64,000 bases of DNA from Bacteroidota bacterium (lineage in GTDB: Bacteria > Bacteroidota > Bacteroidia > 2-12-FULL-35-15): contig CANIFU010000002.1 of NCBI GenBank assembly GCA_947466965.1, forward strand, positions 107,209-171,208. Reading direction: 5' to 3'. A program made the translations under genes and the position numbers. Shown one piece after another: positions 9,914 to 19,863 of the stretch (the stretch's first letter is position 1; each line of letters opens with the position of its first letter). The notes under the pieces are model-generated. The model saw nothing but the letters and a program-made list of their open reading frames with translations. It searched no databases and was not told the DNA's origin.

Positions 9914-10834
9914 TTAGTGGCTAACAACAATACGCTCCCCTTCTATTGCTAATATGGAATTTTGAAAAGTAGATTTAGCCTCTTCCAGCAATGGATTTAA
10001 GTCTTTATAACGGGCAGAATAATGCCCAATCATCAGTTGCTTTACATCCGCTTTTGCAGCAATCGTTCCAGCCTGTAAGGCTGTTGTATGAAAAGTTTCC
10101 TTTGCTCTTGATTCCATTTCCTGCAAAAAAGTGGCTTCATGATAAAGTAAATTAACACCCTTTATATATTCAATGATCCCTTCATCATAACAGGTATCAG
10201 AACAGTACGCATAACTTCTGGGAGCCTGAATAGCATTCACCAGATCCTTATTTTTAATGATCTCCCCCGATTCTTTAACAAGATCTGCTCCCGATTTTAT
10301 TTCAATAATTTGATCAACAGACAGGCCGTGATTATGTATGGTTTCTTTTGAAATAGTAGCAAGCAGCTGTTTTTCCTTAAAAATAAATCCACAGCAAGGG
10401 ATGCGGTGATTCAATACAAGCGTTCTTACTTCCACCCTTTCATCTTCAAATATCAAATCATTGTTTAGATAATTATGCGGATGATAAACGATTTTATAAT
10501 TGATATACGATTGTGAATGCTTGAACTGCACTTCAATGATTTCCTGCAATTCAGCCGGACAAAACAGATGAAGATCTGCAGTTCGCCCTAACAGGTGCAT
10601 GCTGGAGATCAAGCCAACCAATCCTAAATAATGATCGCCATGTAAATGACTAATAAAAATATGGTTTATGCGCTGAAATTTTAGTTTAAACTTCCTTAAT
10701 TGGATTTGTGTTGCTTCGCCACAATCGATTAAAAAAAAACGCTCAGCTATGTTTAGTAGCTGAGCGGTAGGGTTACGTTTTGAAGTTGGTGTTGCACTGC
10801 TGCAACCAAGAATAGTTAATTCAAAATGCTGCAT
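9914..10834 (-). CDS. rnz: ribonuclease Z
   Basis: ELTILGCSSATPTSKRNPTAQ, FISHLHGDHYLGL, LLYHEATF, IGHYSARY motifs. Confidence 0.92.
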   Translation of the reverse strand: MQHFELTILGCSSATPTSKRNPTAQLLNIAERFFLIDCGEATQIQLRKFKLKFQRINHIFISHLHGDHYLGLVGLISSMHLLGRTADLHLFCPAELQEIIEVQFKHSQSYINYKIVYHPHNYLNNDLIFEDERVEVRTLVLNHRIPCCGFIFKEKQLLATISKETIHNHGLSVDQIIEIKSGADLVKESGEIIKNKDLVNAIQAPRSYAYCSDTCYDEGIIEYIKGVNLLYHEATFLQEMESRAKETFHTTALQAGTIAAKADVKQLMIGHYSARYKDLNPLLEEAKSTFQNSILAIEGERIVVSH

Positions 10835-11592
10835 TACTTACCGGAAACAATCATACGTTTAGTAATTGTTTTGTCACCATTGGTGATAGAGTATATATAA
10901 ACTCCCGGTGCAAATGAATTGGCTTCAATTTTAATTGTGTTTACACCTTTTGTTGTTTTGTAATTGCTATCAAAAATAACAGCACCTAGCATATTAAATA
11001 CTTTAAAATCTACAGTTCCGTTATTAACGGTTGAAAAACGAATTTCAGAACTTTCGCTAAAAGGATTTGGAGAATTTTGGTCAACATCAAATTTATTTAA
11101 ATCCAATGTTTCTACACCTGTTGGTGCAACAACAATACTTCTGTATTGTTGGTTAGTTTGAGGTAAACTTGCAGGGAATCCCAAAAAGGTTGCATAAGCC
11201 ATTGCATTTACAGTTACTTGGTGATTCCAAACAGAAGTTGGAGTTCCTGTAATTAATATACATCCGCTTGAGTTACCTGGAAAACTACAACCTGACGGAG
11301 CACAAGAATAAGATAAGCCTGGTGCTAAACTATCCACACTGGTGATATCGATAGACACGATAGTAGCTAATGGTTGACCGAAATCTGATCCATCAGGAGG
11401 AACCATCATACTCATTACTTGAGTGTAAGGAACACCAACTGTTCCAATTGCAAGACCAGTAGCACTATCAGGACAAATGCCATAGGTTGTTCCAGCAGGA
11501 ATACAAGAAACGTTTGGGATACAAATTTGTGCTAACGATGTGAAAGCAAGTGATGTACCGACTGCGAAAGTGAAAAGTAGTTTTTTAATCAT
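10834..11592 (-). CDS. T9SS type A sorting domain-containing secreted protein
   Basis: Signal peptide; DVDQNSPNPFSESSEIRFS...SFAPGVYIYSITNGDKTITKRMIVSGK C-terminal domain. Confidence 0.85.
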   Translation of the reverse strand: MIKKLLFTFAVGTSLAFTSLAQICIPNVSCIPAGTTYGICPDSATGLAIGTVGVPYTQVMSMMVPPDGSDFGQPLATIVSIDITSVDSLAPGLSYSCAPSGCSFPGNSSGCILITGTPTSVWNHQVTVNAMAYATFLGFPASLPQTNQQYRSIVVAPTGVETLDLNKFDVDQNSPNPFSESSEIRFSTVNNGTVDFKVFNMLGAVIFDSNYKTTKGVNTIKIEANSFAPGVYIYSITNGDKTITKRMIVSGK

Positions 11593-11629
11593 GGTTTAGG
11601 AATTTTAGTTTAGTTTAGTAATTTATTGT

Positions 11630-11977
11630 TTATGCTGTAATAGTAAATATTTCTTTTGCTTCAATTAGAGTTGATGTAATATTTAAAATTGTATCCAATT
11701 GAGAAATCGAGATTAGTTTTTTTACAGGTTCTTGCAAACCACAAAGTACAAATACGCCTTGACTGTTTTTGCACAAACGGTTAGCAACCAAAATGGCACT
11801 TAAACCAGAAGAATCACAATAGCGGGTATCTGTCAAATCTATTATCATATTCTTTACTCCATCCGAACTAATTAACACCAACTCTGATTTTAATGCTGGC
11901 GATAAATTACTATCCAACTTCTCTGCAAGTAACTTAATAATTGTATACTTCTCCGTCTTATCTATTTGAAAACTCAT
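11630..11977 (-). CDS. STAS domain anti-sigma-factor antagonist-like protein
   Basis: IIDLTDTRYCDSSGLSAILVANRLCKNSQGVFVLCG, typical STAS fold with conserved phosphoacceptor-type Ser. Confidence 0.85.
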   Translation of the reverse strand: MSFQIDKTEKYTIIKLLAEKLDSNLSPALKSELVLISSDGVKNMIIDLTDTRYCDSSGLSAILVANRLCKNSQGVFVLCGLQEPVKKLISISQLDTILNITSTLIEAKEIFTITA

Positions 11978-12061
11978 ACTGATAATTTATTTTAACAAAT
12001 ATATGAATTTTTTGTATTAAAAAAACAAGTAGAAAATTGAAAGAAATAAAAGTGTTGAAAA

Positions 12062-12985
12062 CTATGCTCTACCAGCTAAAAGGAATAAAACAGCCATTCT
12101 TACGGCTACTCCATTTTCAACCTGATCCAAAATGATACTTTGAGCACTATCGGCAACATCGCTGGTAATCTCTACACCTCTATTAATTGGTCCAGGATGC
12201 ATCACGACAATTTTTTTAGATAGTGAATCTAACAGCTCTTTATTAAGACCAAAAAGCATGGTATATTCCCGCAAAGATGGGAAAAACTTTATATCTTGCC
12301 GCTCTAGTTGTATACGCAACATATTAGCAACATCGCACCATTCCAGTGCTTTTCGCAAATTATGTTCTACTTTTACACCCAAACTATGTATATATTTTGG
12401 CATTAATGTAGTGGGGCCGCAAACCATAACATCTGCTCCTAATTTTTGCAAACAAAAAATGTTTGACAATGCAACGCGGGAGTGTAATATATCTCCAACA
12501 ATGGCTATTTTTTTACCTTTAACACTCCCTATTTTTTCTTTGATAGAAAATGCATCAAGCAAAGCTTGAGTAGGATGTTCATGGGCCCCATCACCGGCAT
12601 TTATAATTTTTGCATCAATATGTTTTGATAAAAAAACAGCTGCACCGGGATTTGGATGACGCATCACCACCATATCCACTTTCATCGCCAGAATATTATT
12701 TACGGTATCTATTAATGTTTCACCTTTTTTTACAGAAGAGGAAGCTGATGAAAAATTAACAACATCAGCACTTAAGCGTTTTTCGGCTAATTCAAAAGAT
12801 AGTTTTGTGCGGGTAGAGTTTTCGAAAAATAAATTTGCAATGGTAATATCTCTAAGTGATGGTACTTTTTTAATTGGGCGATTAATAACTTCTTTAAAAT
12901 TTTCGGCCGTTTTCAAAATTAAATGAATATCATCTGCCGTGAGATCTTTTATTCCAAGTAAATGTTTTGTACTTAGTGTTGTCAT
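12062..12985 (-). CDS. pyrB: aspartate carbamoyltransferase catalytic subunit
   Basis: FFENSTRTKLSFELAEKRL, MRHPNPGAA, GAHEHPTQALLDAFSI, HPGPINRGVEI motifs. Confidence 0.95.
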   Translation of the reverse strand: MTTLSTKHLLGIKDLTADDIHLILKTAENFKEVINRPIKKVPSLRDITIANLFFENSTRTKLSFELAEKRLSADVVNFSSASSSVKKGETLIDTVNNILAMKVDMVVMRHPNPGAAVFLSKHIDAKIINAGDGAHEHPTQALLDAFSIKEKIGSVKGKKIAIVGDILHSRVALSNIFCLQKLGADVMVCGPTTLMPKYIHSLGVKVEHNLRKALEWCDVANMLRIQLERQDIKFFPSLREYTMLFGLNKELLDSLSKKIVVMHPGPINRGVEITSDVADSAQSIILDQVENGVAVRMAVLFLLAGRA

Positions 12986-13536
12986 TAGTCGTTCGATAAT
13001 AATGTTACTTTATCTGCACCATCTGTTTCTTTCCATTCCACTTTCACTTTTTCGGATGCAATGGAATCAATCGTTTTTCCAACATATTTTGCTTGGATGG
13101 GCAAATGCCTGCTTAATCGTCGGTCAATCAACACAAGTAATTCAACATCGTTGGGCCGTCCGAAAGCCAACATAGCATCTAATCCTGCTCGAATGGTTCT
13201 GCCTGTAAACAATACATCATCCACCATGATCACATTTTTTCCTTCAATAATAAAATCGATGTTTGTTTTATTGGGAACCAGTTCTTTCTGGCGAAAATCA
13301 TCACGATAAAAAGTAGTATCCAAACTACCACATTTGATATCTTTTTTCTTTAATATCTCTTGAAGTTTTTTATGGATCCTAGTTGCAAGATAAATTCCTC
13401 TGGGCTGCAGCCCTATAATAACTGTATTTGAGAAGTCGTTGTGAATTTCAATTAATTGATAACAAAGCCGAGTGACGGTAATATCGAGGTGTTTACTATC
13501 TAAAATGATTCGAGGCTTCATCATACTAGAGCTCAA
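12985..13536 (-). CDS. pyrR: bifunctional pyr operon regulator/uracil phosphoribosyltransferase
   Basis: IIGLQPRGIYLATRI, VIMVDDVLFTGRTIRAGLDAM PRPP motif; overlaps pyrB by 1 nt. Start could be a downstream Met (MMKPRIIL). Confidence 0.92.
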   Translation of the reverse strand: MSSSMMKPRIILDSKHLDITVTRLCYQLIEIHNDFSNTVIIGLQPRGIYLATRIHKKLQEILKKKDIKCGSLDTTFYRDDFRQKELVPNKTNIDFIIEGKNVIMVDDVLFTGRTIRAGLDAMLAFGRPNDVELLVLIDRRLSRHLPIQAKYVGKTIDSIASEKVKVEWKETDGADKVTLLSND

Positions 13537-13588
13537 AGTTAATAAAAAAATCGAACGTGCAATAAATTAAATACTTATTAAAAACAAA

Positions 13589-13619
13589 AAGCCCTTAAAA
13601 CGTATTGTCTTAAGGGCTT
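13589..13619 (-). terminator. intrinsic terminator
   Basis: AAGCCCTTAA / TTAAGGGCTT perfect 10-bp stem with A-rich + flank (T-rich on minus). Confidence 0.8.
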
Positions 13620-13635
13620 AATAAGAAAGCGATTA

Positions 13636-14121
13636 TTAAAACTCTTTAACTGCTCTTGCACAAATAGTACAATTACTTAATAATTTCCATGGTGTAGATG
13701 TAATTCCACCTGATGTTCCCATATAAAGCGTCCACGCAGAAGTTCCATCAGTACTTTTTGTAGAACTCCAATAATTAAGATTAAGAAATCCGCCTATTGT
13801 AGTTTTTAGTGGCATCATTAACTCTAATTCCGTTTTTGTCGGTAACCGCCAACCACCAATAGAAGTAGCAGTAGTATATGAATTGCAATTAGCATTTGCT
13901 GTTGCCCAATTAATGTGATAACCTTGATCAGAAGTTGCAGCAATCAAACCGTGTTGACTTGAAGCATCTACAAAAATAACAATACCGCCCTGAAGATCAT
14001 CGCCAACGGCATAAGAAGCTGAGGCAATACTAGTATCGGCTGGTTTGGTTTCATCTTTTTTACAAGAACCAAAAGAAAGAACTAAAAGGAGCAAAGCGAA
14101 TATTTTTGGAGTAGTTTTCAT
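13636..14121 (-). CDS. DUF1566-like lipoprotein
   Basis: Lipobox SFGSC; GGIVIFVDASSQHGLIAA...WRLPTKTELELMM...YWSSTKS...CARAVKEF. Confidence 0.75.
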   Translation of the reverse strand: MKTTPKIFALLLLVLSFGSCKKDETKPADTSIASASYAVGDDLQGGIVIFVDASSQHGLIAATSDQGYHINWATANANCNSYTTATSIGGWRLPTKTELELMMPLKTTIGGFLNLNYWSSTKSTDGTSAWTLYMGTSGGITSTPWKLLSNCTICARAVKEF

Positions 14122-14150
14122 GATGTATTATTTTTTTATTAATAATAAAA

Positions 14151-14313
14151 CTAAAAACTTAGATTCAATTTATATAAAAAAGGTTGCATGATAAAAAACT
14201 CATGTTTTTTGACAGCTACTTTTAAGTTTTCAATTAATTGATAACAAAGCCGGGTAAAGGTAATATCGAGGTGTTTACTATCTAAAATGATTCGATGCTT
14301 TATCATACTAGAG
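14151..14313 (-). pseudogene. chimeric gene fragment: pyrR 5' end fused to a TPR/SpoIIE-gene fragment (51-codon ORF at 14151..14306)
   Basis: 14228-14313 matches pyrR 13446-13531 at 81/86 positions by eye; 14203-14226 is an exact 24-bp match to 16464-16487. ORF reads MIKHRIILDSKHLDITFTRLCYQLIENLKVAVKKHEFFIMQPFLYKLNLSF*. Confidence 0.85.
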
Positions 14314-14362
14314 AACAAATATGCAAAAAATATTTCAATGCTACATTTTAAAAAAGGGAATC

Positions 14363-16582
14363 CTAAACCCTAACACCAAGGATGCAGACATCGTCCACTT
14401 GATCCAACATAGCCTTCCAGGATTCAAATGTATTAGTTAACATTTCTTTTTGCTCATCCATTTTCATATTTTGAATTGTTAAAAGAATGGATTTGAGTTG
14501 CTGGTATTTAAATTTCTTTCCACTAGCACCACCAAATTGATCCGCATAACCGTCCGTGAAAATATAAATAATATCTCCTTTTTCTAATTGGATAGTATGC
14601 CCGGTAAAGGGTTTGCGATAATCAAACTTTCCAATAGGCTGCTTATCCGCTTTTATTTCTTGAATTTCGCCTTTGCTTTGAATCCAAATAGGGTTGTTTG
14701 CTCCTGCCCATTTTAACTGATTGTTTTTTTGATCAAGGCAACACAAAGAAATATCCATTCCATCCTTCACATCACTTTCGCTTTTTTCGAAGGTCTCTTC
14801 TACCAACTCTGTTAGTTTATCAAGTATCGCAGCGGGCTCTGTTAATCCAAATTCTTTTATTGTTCTATTCAAAGCATTATGTCCGACTACACTCACCATC
14901 GCACCGGGAACACCATGTCCGGTACAATCTACAACAGCATAAAAGATTTTATCCCCTATCTTTTCCATCCAGTAAAAATCTCCTGAAACTATATCTTTCG
15001 GTTTAAATAAAATAAACGAGTCGGACAGAAATTCCTTCACCAATTTATCGGAAGGCAAAATTGCCGTTTGAATTCTTTTCGCATAGGTAATACTATCGCG
15101 AACTTCTCTGTTACGCTCTTCAATAATTTCCTTTTGTAAGGTAATCTCATTATTCGCTTTTTGTATTTGTCTGTTACTTCTAAAAACAAACAATGCTAGT
15201 AAAAGCACAAAGATCAATCCGGTAGTAACTGATCCAATAATAATTTTCTGTTTTTTACTTTCAGCGGCAGAGAGTGCCTCCTGCTTTTCCTTATCCTTAT
15301 TTAATAACTCAATTTGCGATTGTTTTTTTTCAGAATCGTATTTGCTGCTCATTTCTGCCATGGATTTAGCATTTTCAGAAGTAAAAACACTGTCTTTCAA
15401 GGTCGAAAAAAGTTCATGATATTTAAACGCCTTTTCGAATTTACCTGCGTTGGAATTGGCTTTCGCATAGGACTTGTATATTTCAATCAGATCAGGTTTC
15501 AAATTCAATTTTTTGGCGATAGAAATAGCACTTTCATATTTCTTTGAAGCATTCACAATATCATTCTTTTTTGAATATACATTTGCCTGACAATTATATG
15601 AATAGAGTTCAATTTGATAATTTTTTATTTCAATTGCAATGTCTTCTGCCTTTTTAAAATTAATCAGTGCATTTACTAAATCGCCCATATCTGAATACAA
15701 TTCTCCTAAATTAACCAGAATCATTCCTTGCCCATTTTTATCTCCAATTTCCTTTTTAATTTCATATGACTTTTTAAATTCAACTTGTGCTTTTTCAAAC
15801 TGTTTAGTATCTTTATATACAGCTCCCAAATTCATTGTAATGGCACTCATTTGATATTTATTATTGATTTTTAAGGCCATTTTTAATCCATCCGTAAAAT
15901 ATTTTTCAGCTTCTTTATAATTTTTCATATAGAAATAAACCACACCAATGTTTCCATTGGCCATAGTGATTCCTTCATTGTCTTTTATGATCTCATTCAG
16001 TTTTAATGATTTCAAATAATATGTAAGGCTCTGCTTGTAATTTCCCGACAAATTAAAGCAGCTGGCAATATTATTATATAATTTACCGATTGTAATTGTA
16101 TCGTTAAACTTTTTGAATGCTAGATCCAATGCTTTCTGATAATTATTGATAGCGCTATCATATTGTTGATGATAATAGAAATAAGTACCATAATTATGAT
16201 AACTCCGAACAATCAACTCATAATAATTTATTTCCTTTGCCAAAAGCATTGTCGTATCAATATAACGTTTCGATTGCTTAAAATCAGATAGTCTAAGATA
16301 AATTCCGCCCAAATTAGTATACCCCTTCAATTCCCCTTTTTTATAATTTATTTTTTTGGCTTTCTTAATTGCTTCAATTGAATATTCAATAGCTTTCTGA
16401 GGATCAACAGTAGAAGAAGCAAGGCTTATATTGAGGAGCGTTTTTACTTCCGAGGTATCTTTCTGTTTTTTGACAGCTACTTTTAAGGAATCAATATCTG
16501 CTGGCGTAAAAATTTTTTTGACTTGAGCATACGAGCCGATAGAATGTAAAAGAAAAACAAATGCTATTGAAATCTTTTTCAT
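14363..16582 (-). CDS. tetratricopeptide-repeat sensor with C-terminal SpoIIE/PP2C phosphatase domain
   Basis: Signal peptide at MKKISIAFVFLL; multiple TPRs; TM segment; RIQTAILPS...FKPKDIVSGDFYW...VDCTGHGVPGAMVS...DGYADQFGG. Confidence 0.9.
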   Translation of the reverse strand: MKKISIAFVFLLHSIGSYAQVKKIFTPADIDSLKVAVKKQKDTSEVKTLLNISLASSTVDPQKAIEYSIEAIKKAKKINYKKGELKGYTNLGGIYLRLSDFKQSKRYIDTTMLLAKEINYYELIVRSYHNYGTYFYYHQQYDSAINNYQKALDLAFKKFNDTITIGKLYNNIASCFNLSGNYKQSLTYYLKSLKLNEIIKDNEGITMANGNIGVVYFYMKNYKEAEKYFTDGLKMALKINNKYQMSAITMNLGAVYKDTKQFEKAQVEFKKSYEIKKEIGDKNGQGMILVNLGELYSDMGDLVNALINFKKAEDIAIEIKNYQIELYSYNCQANVYSKKNDIVNASKKYESAISIAKKLNLKPDLIEIYKSYAKANSNAGKFEKAFKYHELFSTLKDSVFTSENAKSMAEMSSKYDSEKKQSQIELLNKDKEKQEALSAAESKKQKIIIGSVTTGLIFVLLLALFVFRSNRQIQKANNEITLQKEIIEERNREVRDSITYAKRIQTAILPSDKLVKEFLSDSFILFKPKDIVSGDFYWMEKIGDKIFYAVVDCTGHGVPGAMVSVVGHNALNRTIKEFGLTEPAAILDKLTELVEETFEKSESDVKDGMDISLCCLDQKNNQLKWAGANNPIWIQSKGEIQEIKADKQPIGKFDYRKPFTGHTIQLEKGDIIYIFTDGYADQFGGASGKKFKYQQLKSILLTIQNMKMDEQKEMLTNTFESWKAMLDQVDDVCILGVRV

Positions 16583-16634
16583 GATTGAAGTATAAAAAAA
16601 TTTAGACTTGCAATTTAGGACAATTTTTCGGACA

Positions 16635-16667
16635 AAAAAAGCGCCCCACAGTACGGGGGCGCTTTTT
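16635..16667 (-). terminator. intrinsic terminator of rpsA
   Basis: AAAAAGCGCCCC...GGGGGCGCTTTTT hairpin. Confidence 0.8.
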
Positions 16668-16723
16668 CTAAAAACCATGGCGTGATTTTTAGATTTTGCA
16701 GGTCGCGTAAGACCTACAAAATA

Positions 16724-18544
16724 TTATTCAGACTTTTTAGTCGATTTTTTTTCAGTTGCTTCCATATCTGCTTTCAGATTCGAAAGAACATCCATATCGC
16801 CTAGTGTTGTTTTTTCAACACTGTCTTTTACTTTTTTAACAGCTTTCTTTTCTTCGTCTCCTGCAGTTTTCTTTTCAGATGCAACAGCAGCTTTTTCAGC
16901 AGCAGTTACTTCTTCATTGATCTTGCTATGAGAAACGATGATTTTTTTGCCTTCTTTATTGAACTCAAGAACTTTGAAATCCAATACTTCTTCAATTTTC
17001 GCTGCAGCACCATCTGGTTTCAACAAGTGACGAGTCGGGCAAAATGCTTCAACACCATATGGCATAGAAACGATCGCACCTTTTTCCATTACACTTGTAA
17101 TTGTTCCTTGGTGAACTGAATTTTCAGTAAAGATTGTTTCAAACACATCCCATGGATTTTCTTCCAATTGTTTGTGTCCTAAACTCAATCTGCGGTTTTC
17201 ACCATCAATATCAAGAACAACAACATCTATTTTATCACCAATTTTAGTGAATTCAGAAGGATGTTTGATCTTTTTAGACCAAGAAAGGTCAGAAATGTGG
17301 ATTAATCCATCAACACCTTCTTCAAGCTCAACAAAAATACCGAAGTTAGTGAAGTTGCGAACTGAAGCAGCGTGCTTAGTTCCTTTAGAATATTTAGTGA
17401 TAACATTACTCCATGGATCAGGCATTAATTGTTTAATACCTAAAGACATTTTACGTTCTTCACGATCAAGTGTTAACACAACAGCTTCTACCTCTTCGCC
17501 CACTTTTAAGAAATCATGAGCAGTACGTAAATGCTGGCTCCAGCTCATTTCAGAAACGTGGATTAAACCTTCAACACCTTGAGAAATTTCAACAAATGCA
17601 CCGTAATCAGCGATCACCACTACTTTACCTTTTACTTTATCACCAATTGCTAAATCAGCTTTCAAGCTATCCCAAGGATGAGCAGAAAGTTGTTTTAAGC
17701 CCAATGCAATACGTTTTTTCTCGTTATCGAAATCAAGGATAACAACATTGATTTTCTGATCCAATTTAACGATCTCTTCAGGATGATTGATACGCCCCCA
17801 AGATAAATCTGTAATGTGAACAAGTCCGTCAACACCACCTAAATCGATGAACACTCCATAAGAGGTAATGTTTTTAACAGTTCCTTCTAATACTTGTCCT
17901 TTTTCTAATTTAGAAATGATCTCTTTTTTCTGTTGTTCTAATTCCGCTTCAATTAATGCTTTGTGAGACACAACAACATTTTTGAATTCATTGTTGATTT
18001 TCACAACTTTAAATTCCATTGTTTTACCAACATATACATCGTAATCACGGATAGGTTTCACATCAATTTGAGAACCCGGTAAGAATGCTTCAATTCCGAA
18101 TACATCAGCGATAAGACCACCTTTTGTACGGCATTTAACATATCCTTTAATAATTTCATCGTTATTAAGCGCTTGATTAACTCTTTCCCAAGATTTCATA
18201 GCGCGAGCTGTCTTGTGAGAAAGGATCAATTGTCCGCTTTTATCTTCTTGACTTTCAACATAAACTTCAACAACATCACCGATTTTCAAATCAGGGTTGT
18301 AACGAAATTCTGTTAATTGAACAACACCATCAGATTTATATCCAATGTTTACAACAACTTCTTTGCTGTTTTTTGCAACAACTTTACCATCGATTATTTC
18401 GTTAGCTGCAACTGATTTAAGGGTTTTTTCATAAAGTGAATCGTATTTATCACGATCAGCTTGAGAATACGTTTCTCCTTTGTTTCCTAATGCATTCCAA
18501 TCAAATGCTTCTAATGATACTGGTGTTTCTACTGTTTCTGCCAT
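16724..18544 (-). CDS. rpsA: 30S ribosomal protein S1
   Basis: Multiple S1 RNA-binding domains (GTVKNITSYGVFIDLGGVDGLVHITDLSWGRINHPEE etc.); start placed at MAETVETP. Confidence 0.95.
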   Translation of the reverse strand: MAETVETPVSLEAFDWNALGNKGETYSQADRDKYDSLYEKTLKSVAANEIIDGKVVAKNSKEVVVNIGYKSDGVVQLTEFRYNPDLKIGDVVEVYVESQEDKSGQLILSHKTARAMKSWERVNQALNNDEIIKGYVKCRTKGGLIADVFGIEAFLPGSQIDVKPIRDYDVYVGKTMEFKVVKINNEFKNVVVSHKALIEAELEQQKKEIISKLEKGQVLEGTVKNITSYGVFIDLGGVDGLVHITDLSWGRINHPEEIVKLDQKINVVILDFDNEKKRIALGLKQLSAHPWDSLKADLAIGDKVKGKVVVIADYGAFVEISQGVEGLIHVSEMSWSQHLRTAHDFLKVGEEVEAVVLTLDREERKMSLGIKQLMPDPWSNVITKYSKGTKHAASVRNFTNFGIFVELEEGVDGLIHISDLSWSKKIKHPSEFTKIGDKIDVVVLDIDGENRRLSLGHKQLEENPWDVFETIFTENSVHQGTITSVMEKGAIVSMPYGVEAFCPTRHLLKPDGAAAKIEEVLDFKVLEFNKEGKKIIVSHSKINEEVTAAEKAAVASEKKTAGDEEKKAVKKVKDSVEKTTLGDMDVLSNLKADMEATEKKSTKKSE

Positions 18545-18645
18545 TTTAATTTTTCCCGGATAAAAATTGCCGAGAGGCTTTTTTTTTGTATCCAATTAAT
18601 TGATTATCAATTTAATTGAAGAGGTTAGTACTAAATTTGCTTGTT

Positions 18646-18659
18646 CCTTAAATTTAAGG
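18646..18659. promoter_or_regulatory. 14-bp perfect palindrome at the predicted rpsA transcription start
   Basis: CCTTAAATTTAAGG, immediately downstream of the -7 element on the minus strand. Confidence 0.4.
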
Positions 18660-18663
18660 GATA

Positions 18664-18693
18664 CAAATATACAAAATTATGTACTTGAGTCAA
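18664..18693 (-). promoter_or_regulatory. Bacteroidota-type promoter for rpsA
   Basis: Minus strand TTG-N19-TATATTTG, matching the TTG / TAnnTTTG consensus. Confidence 0.7.
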
Positions 18694-19188
18694 GAATAAT
18701 CTTATTTTATTTTATTCTTTTAAAAATCGCTTTTAAAAACATAAACTAAAGGTTAATATAATAATTTTAATATATTGATAAATAGTTTAATACACAATAT
18801 ATTATTTATACATTTTAAAATCTAAATTTGAGTATAAAATTTAATAAATCTGCATTAAAAAAATTATTTTCCCCTACTTTAATTGCAACTTTTGTTATAC
18901 ATGTTCCAAAATTTCGAAATCGATTAAAACGAAAAAATGTTCCATTTACACATTAACTTAGAAAATCAATTATTGTCAACAAAAAAAAGCAATTCTCCTT
19001 TTTAATGAAACAGTTAAGAATTACATTTTCTACTTCATTACTAATTAAAAATAAGAGAGTTGGCTGCTACAAAAAAACAGAAGCATTTAAAAGCGAAGGC
19101 ACTCATTTCAACTACAAATTAAGAGGAATCACTGCTACATTTCTGAAATCTACTAGAAATCATTCCATTTATTTTACAAACAAATCGT

Positions 19189-19216
19189 TTGACATACAAA
19201 GCTTTTGCTATTTTTG
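19189..19216 (+). promoter_or_regulatory. Bacteroidota-type promoter for the SET-domain gene
   Basis: TTG-N17-TATTTTTG about 20 nt before the ATG at 19235. Confidence 0.45.
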
Positions 19217-19234
19217 CCCCCTCAAATACAACAT

Positions 19235-19678
19235 ATGTACTCAGACTTATTAGTAAAAAAATCAACCATTCCGGGAACTGGAAAAGGCTTATTTACAAAA
19301 CGTGATATAAAAAAAGGTGAACGAATCATCGAATACCTTGGTGAAATTGTTACAGAAGCTGAATTAGACCGTAGAGCCGAAAATGATATTTACGGATATG
19401 CATTTTATATTAGCAAAAGAAAATGTATTGATGCTTATTATACTCCAAATGAATTTGCCCGTTATGCAAACGACGCTAAGGGATTGACCAAAATTAAAGG
19501 AATTACCAATAATTGCTGTTATGTTGTTTATAAAAATTCGGGCTGGATCAAAGCTGAAAAGAACATTAAAGCAGGTTCCGAATTGTTTGTTTCTTATGGA
19601 GCGGAATACTGGAGAGACATCCGTGATAACATTAAATTGGACAAGGAAAAAGCTGCTCTTAAGAAAAAGAAACAATGA
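19235..19678 (+). CDS. SET domain-containing protein (putative protein-lysine methyltransferase)
   Basis: STIPGTGKGLFTKRDIKKGERIIEYLGEIV...YANDAK...NNCCYV...IKAGSELFVSYGAEYW SET motifs. Confidence 0.85.
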   Translation: MYSDLLVKKSTIPGTGKGLFTKRDIKKGERIIEYLGEIVTEAELDRRAENDIYGYAFYISKRKCIDAYYTPNEFARYANDAKGLTKIKGITNNCCYVVYKNSGWIKAEKNIKAGSELFVSYGAEYWRDIRDNIKLDKEKAALKKKKQ

Positions 19679-19863
19679 TCATTCGATACCTAATACTCAC
19701 TTTCATATACTGCTAATACGAACAAAAGTATCTTTACAATTTTGCTGTTTTCATAGGTTATCCTCACTCGTGTTGACGAAAAAACTCTAATAGAAATTTT
19801 TAATTCTGAGAAAAACAGAGAAAAAAAGAGGGTGTTTTACTTTTTTTGGGAAGCGTATAATTA

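Noticed and set aside
12258-12569. 103-aa + strand ORF inside pyrB
   Set aside because: Antisense shadow of a confidently identified gene; no family resemblance.
14698-15006. 102-aa + strand ORF inside the TPR/SpoIIE gene
   Set aside because: Antisense shadow ORF with no recognisable domain.
17172-17519. 115-aa + strand ORF inside rpsA
   Set aside because: Antisense shadow of repeated S1 domains.
19005-19253. 82-aa + strand ORF before the SET gene
   Set aside because: Overlaps the SET promoter and start; composition is low-complexity and no homology is recognised.
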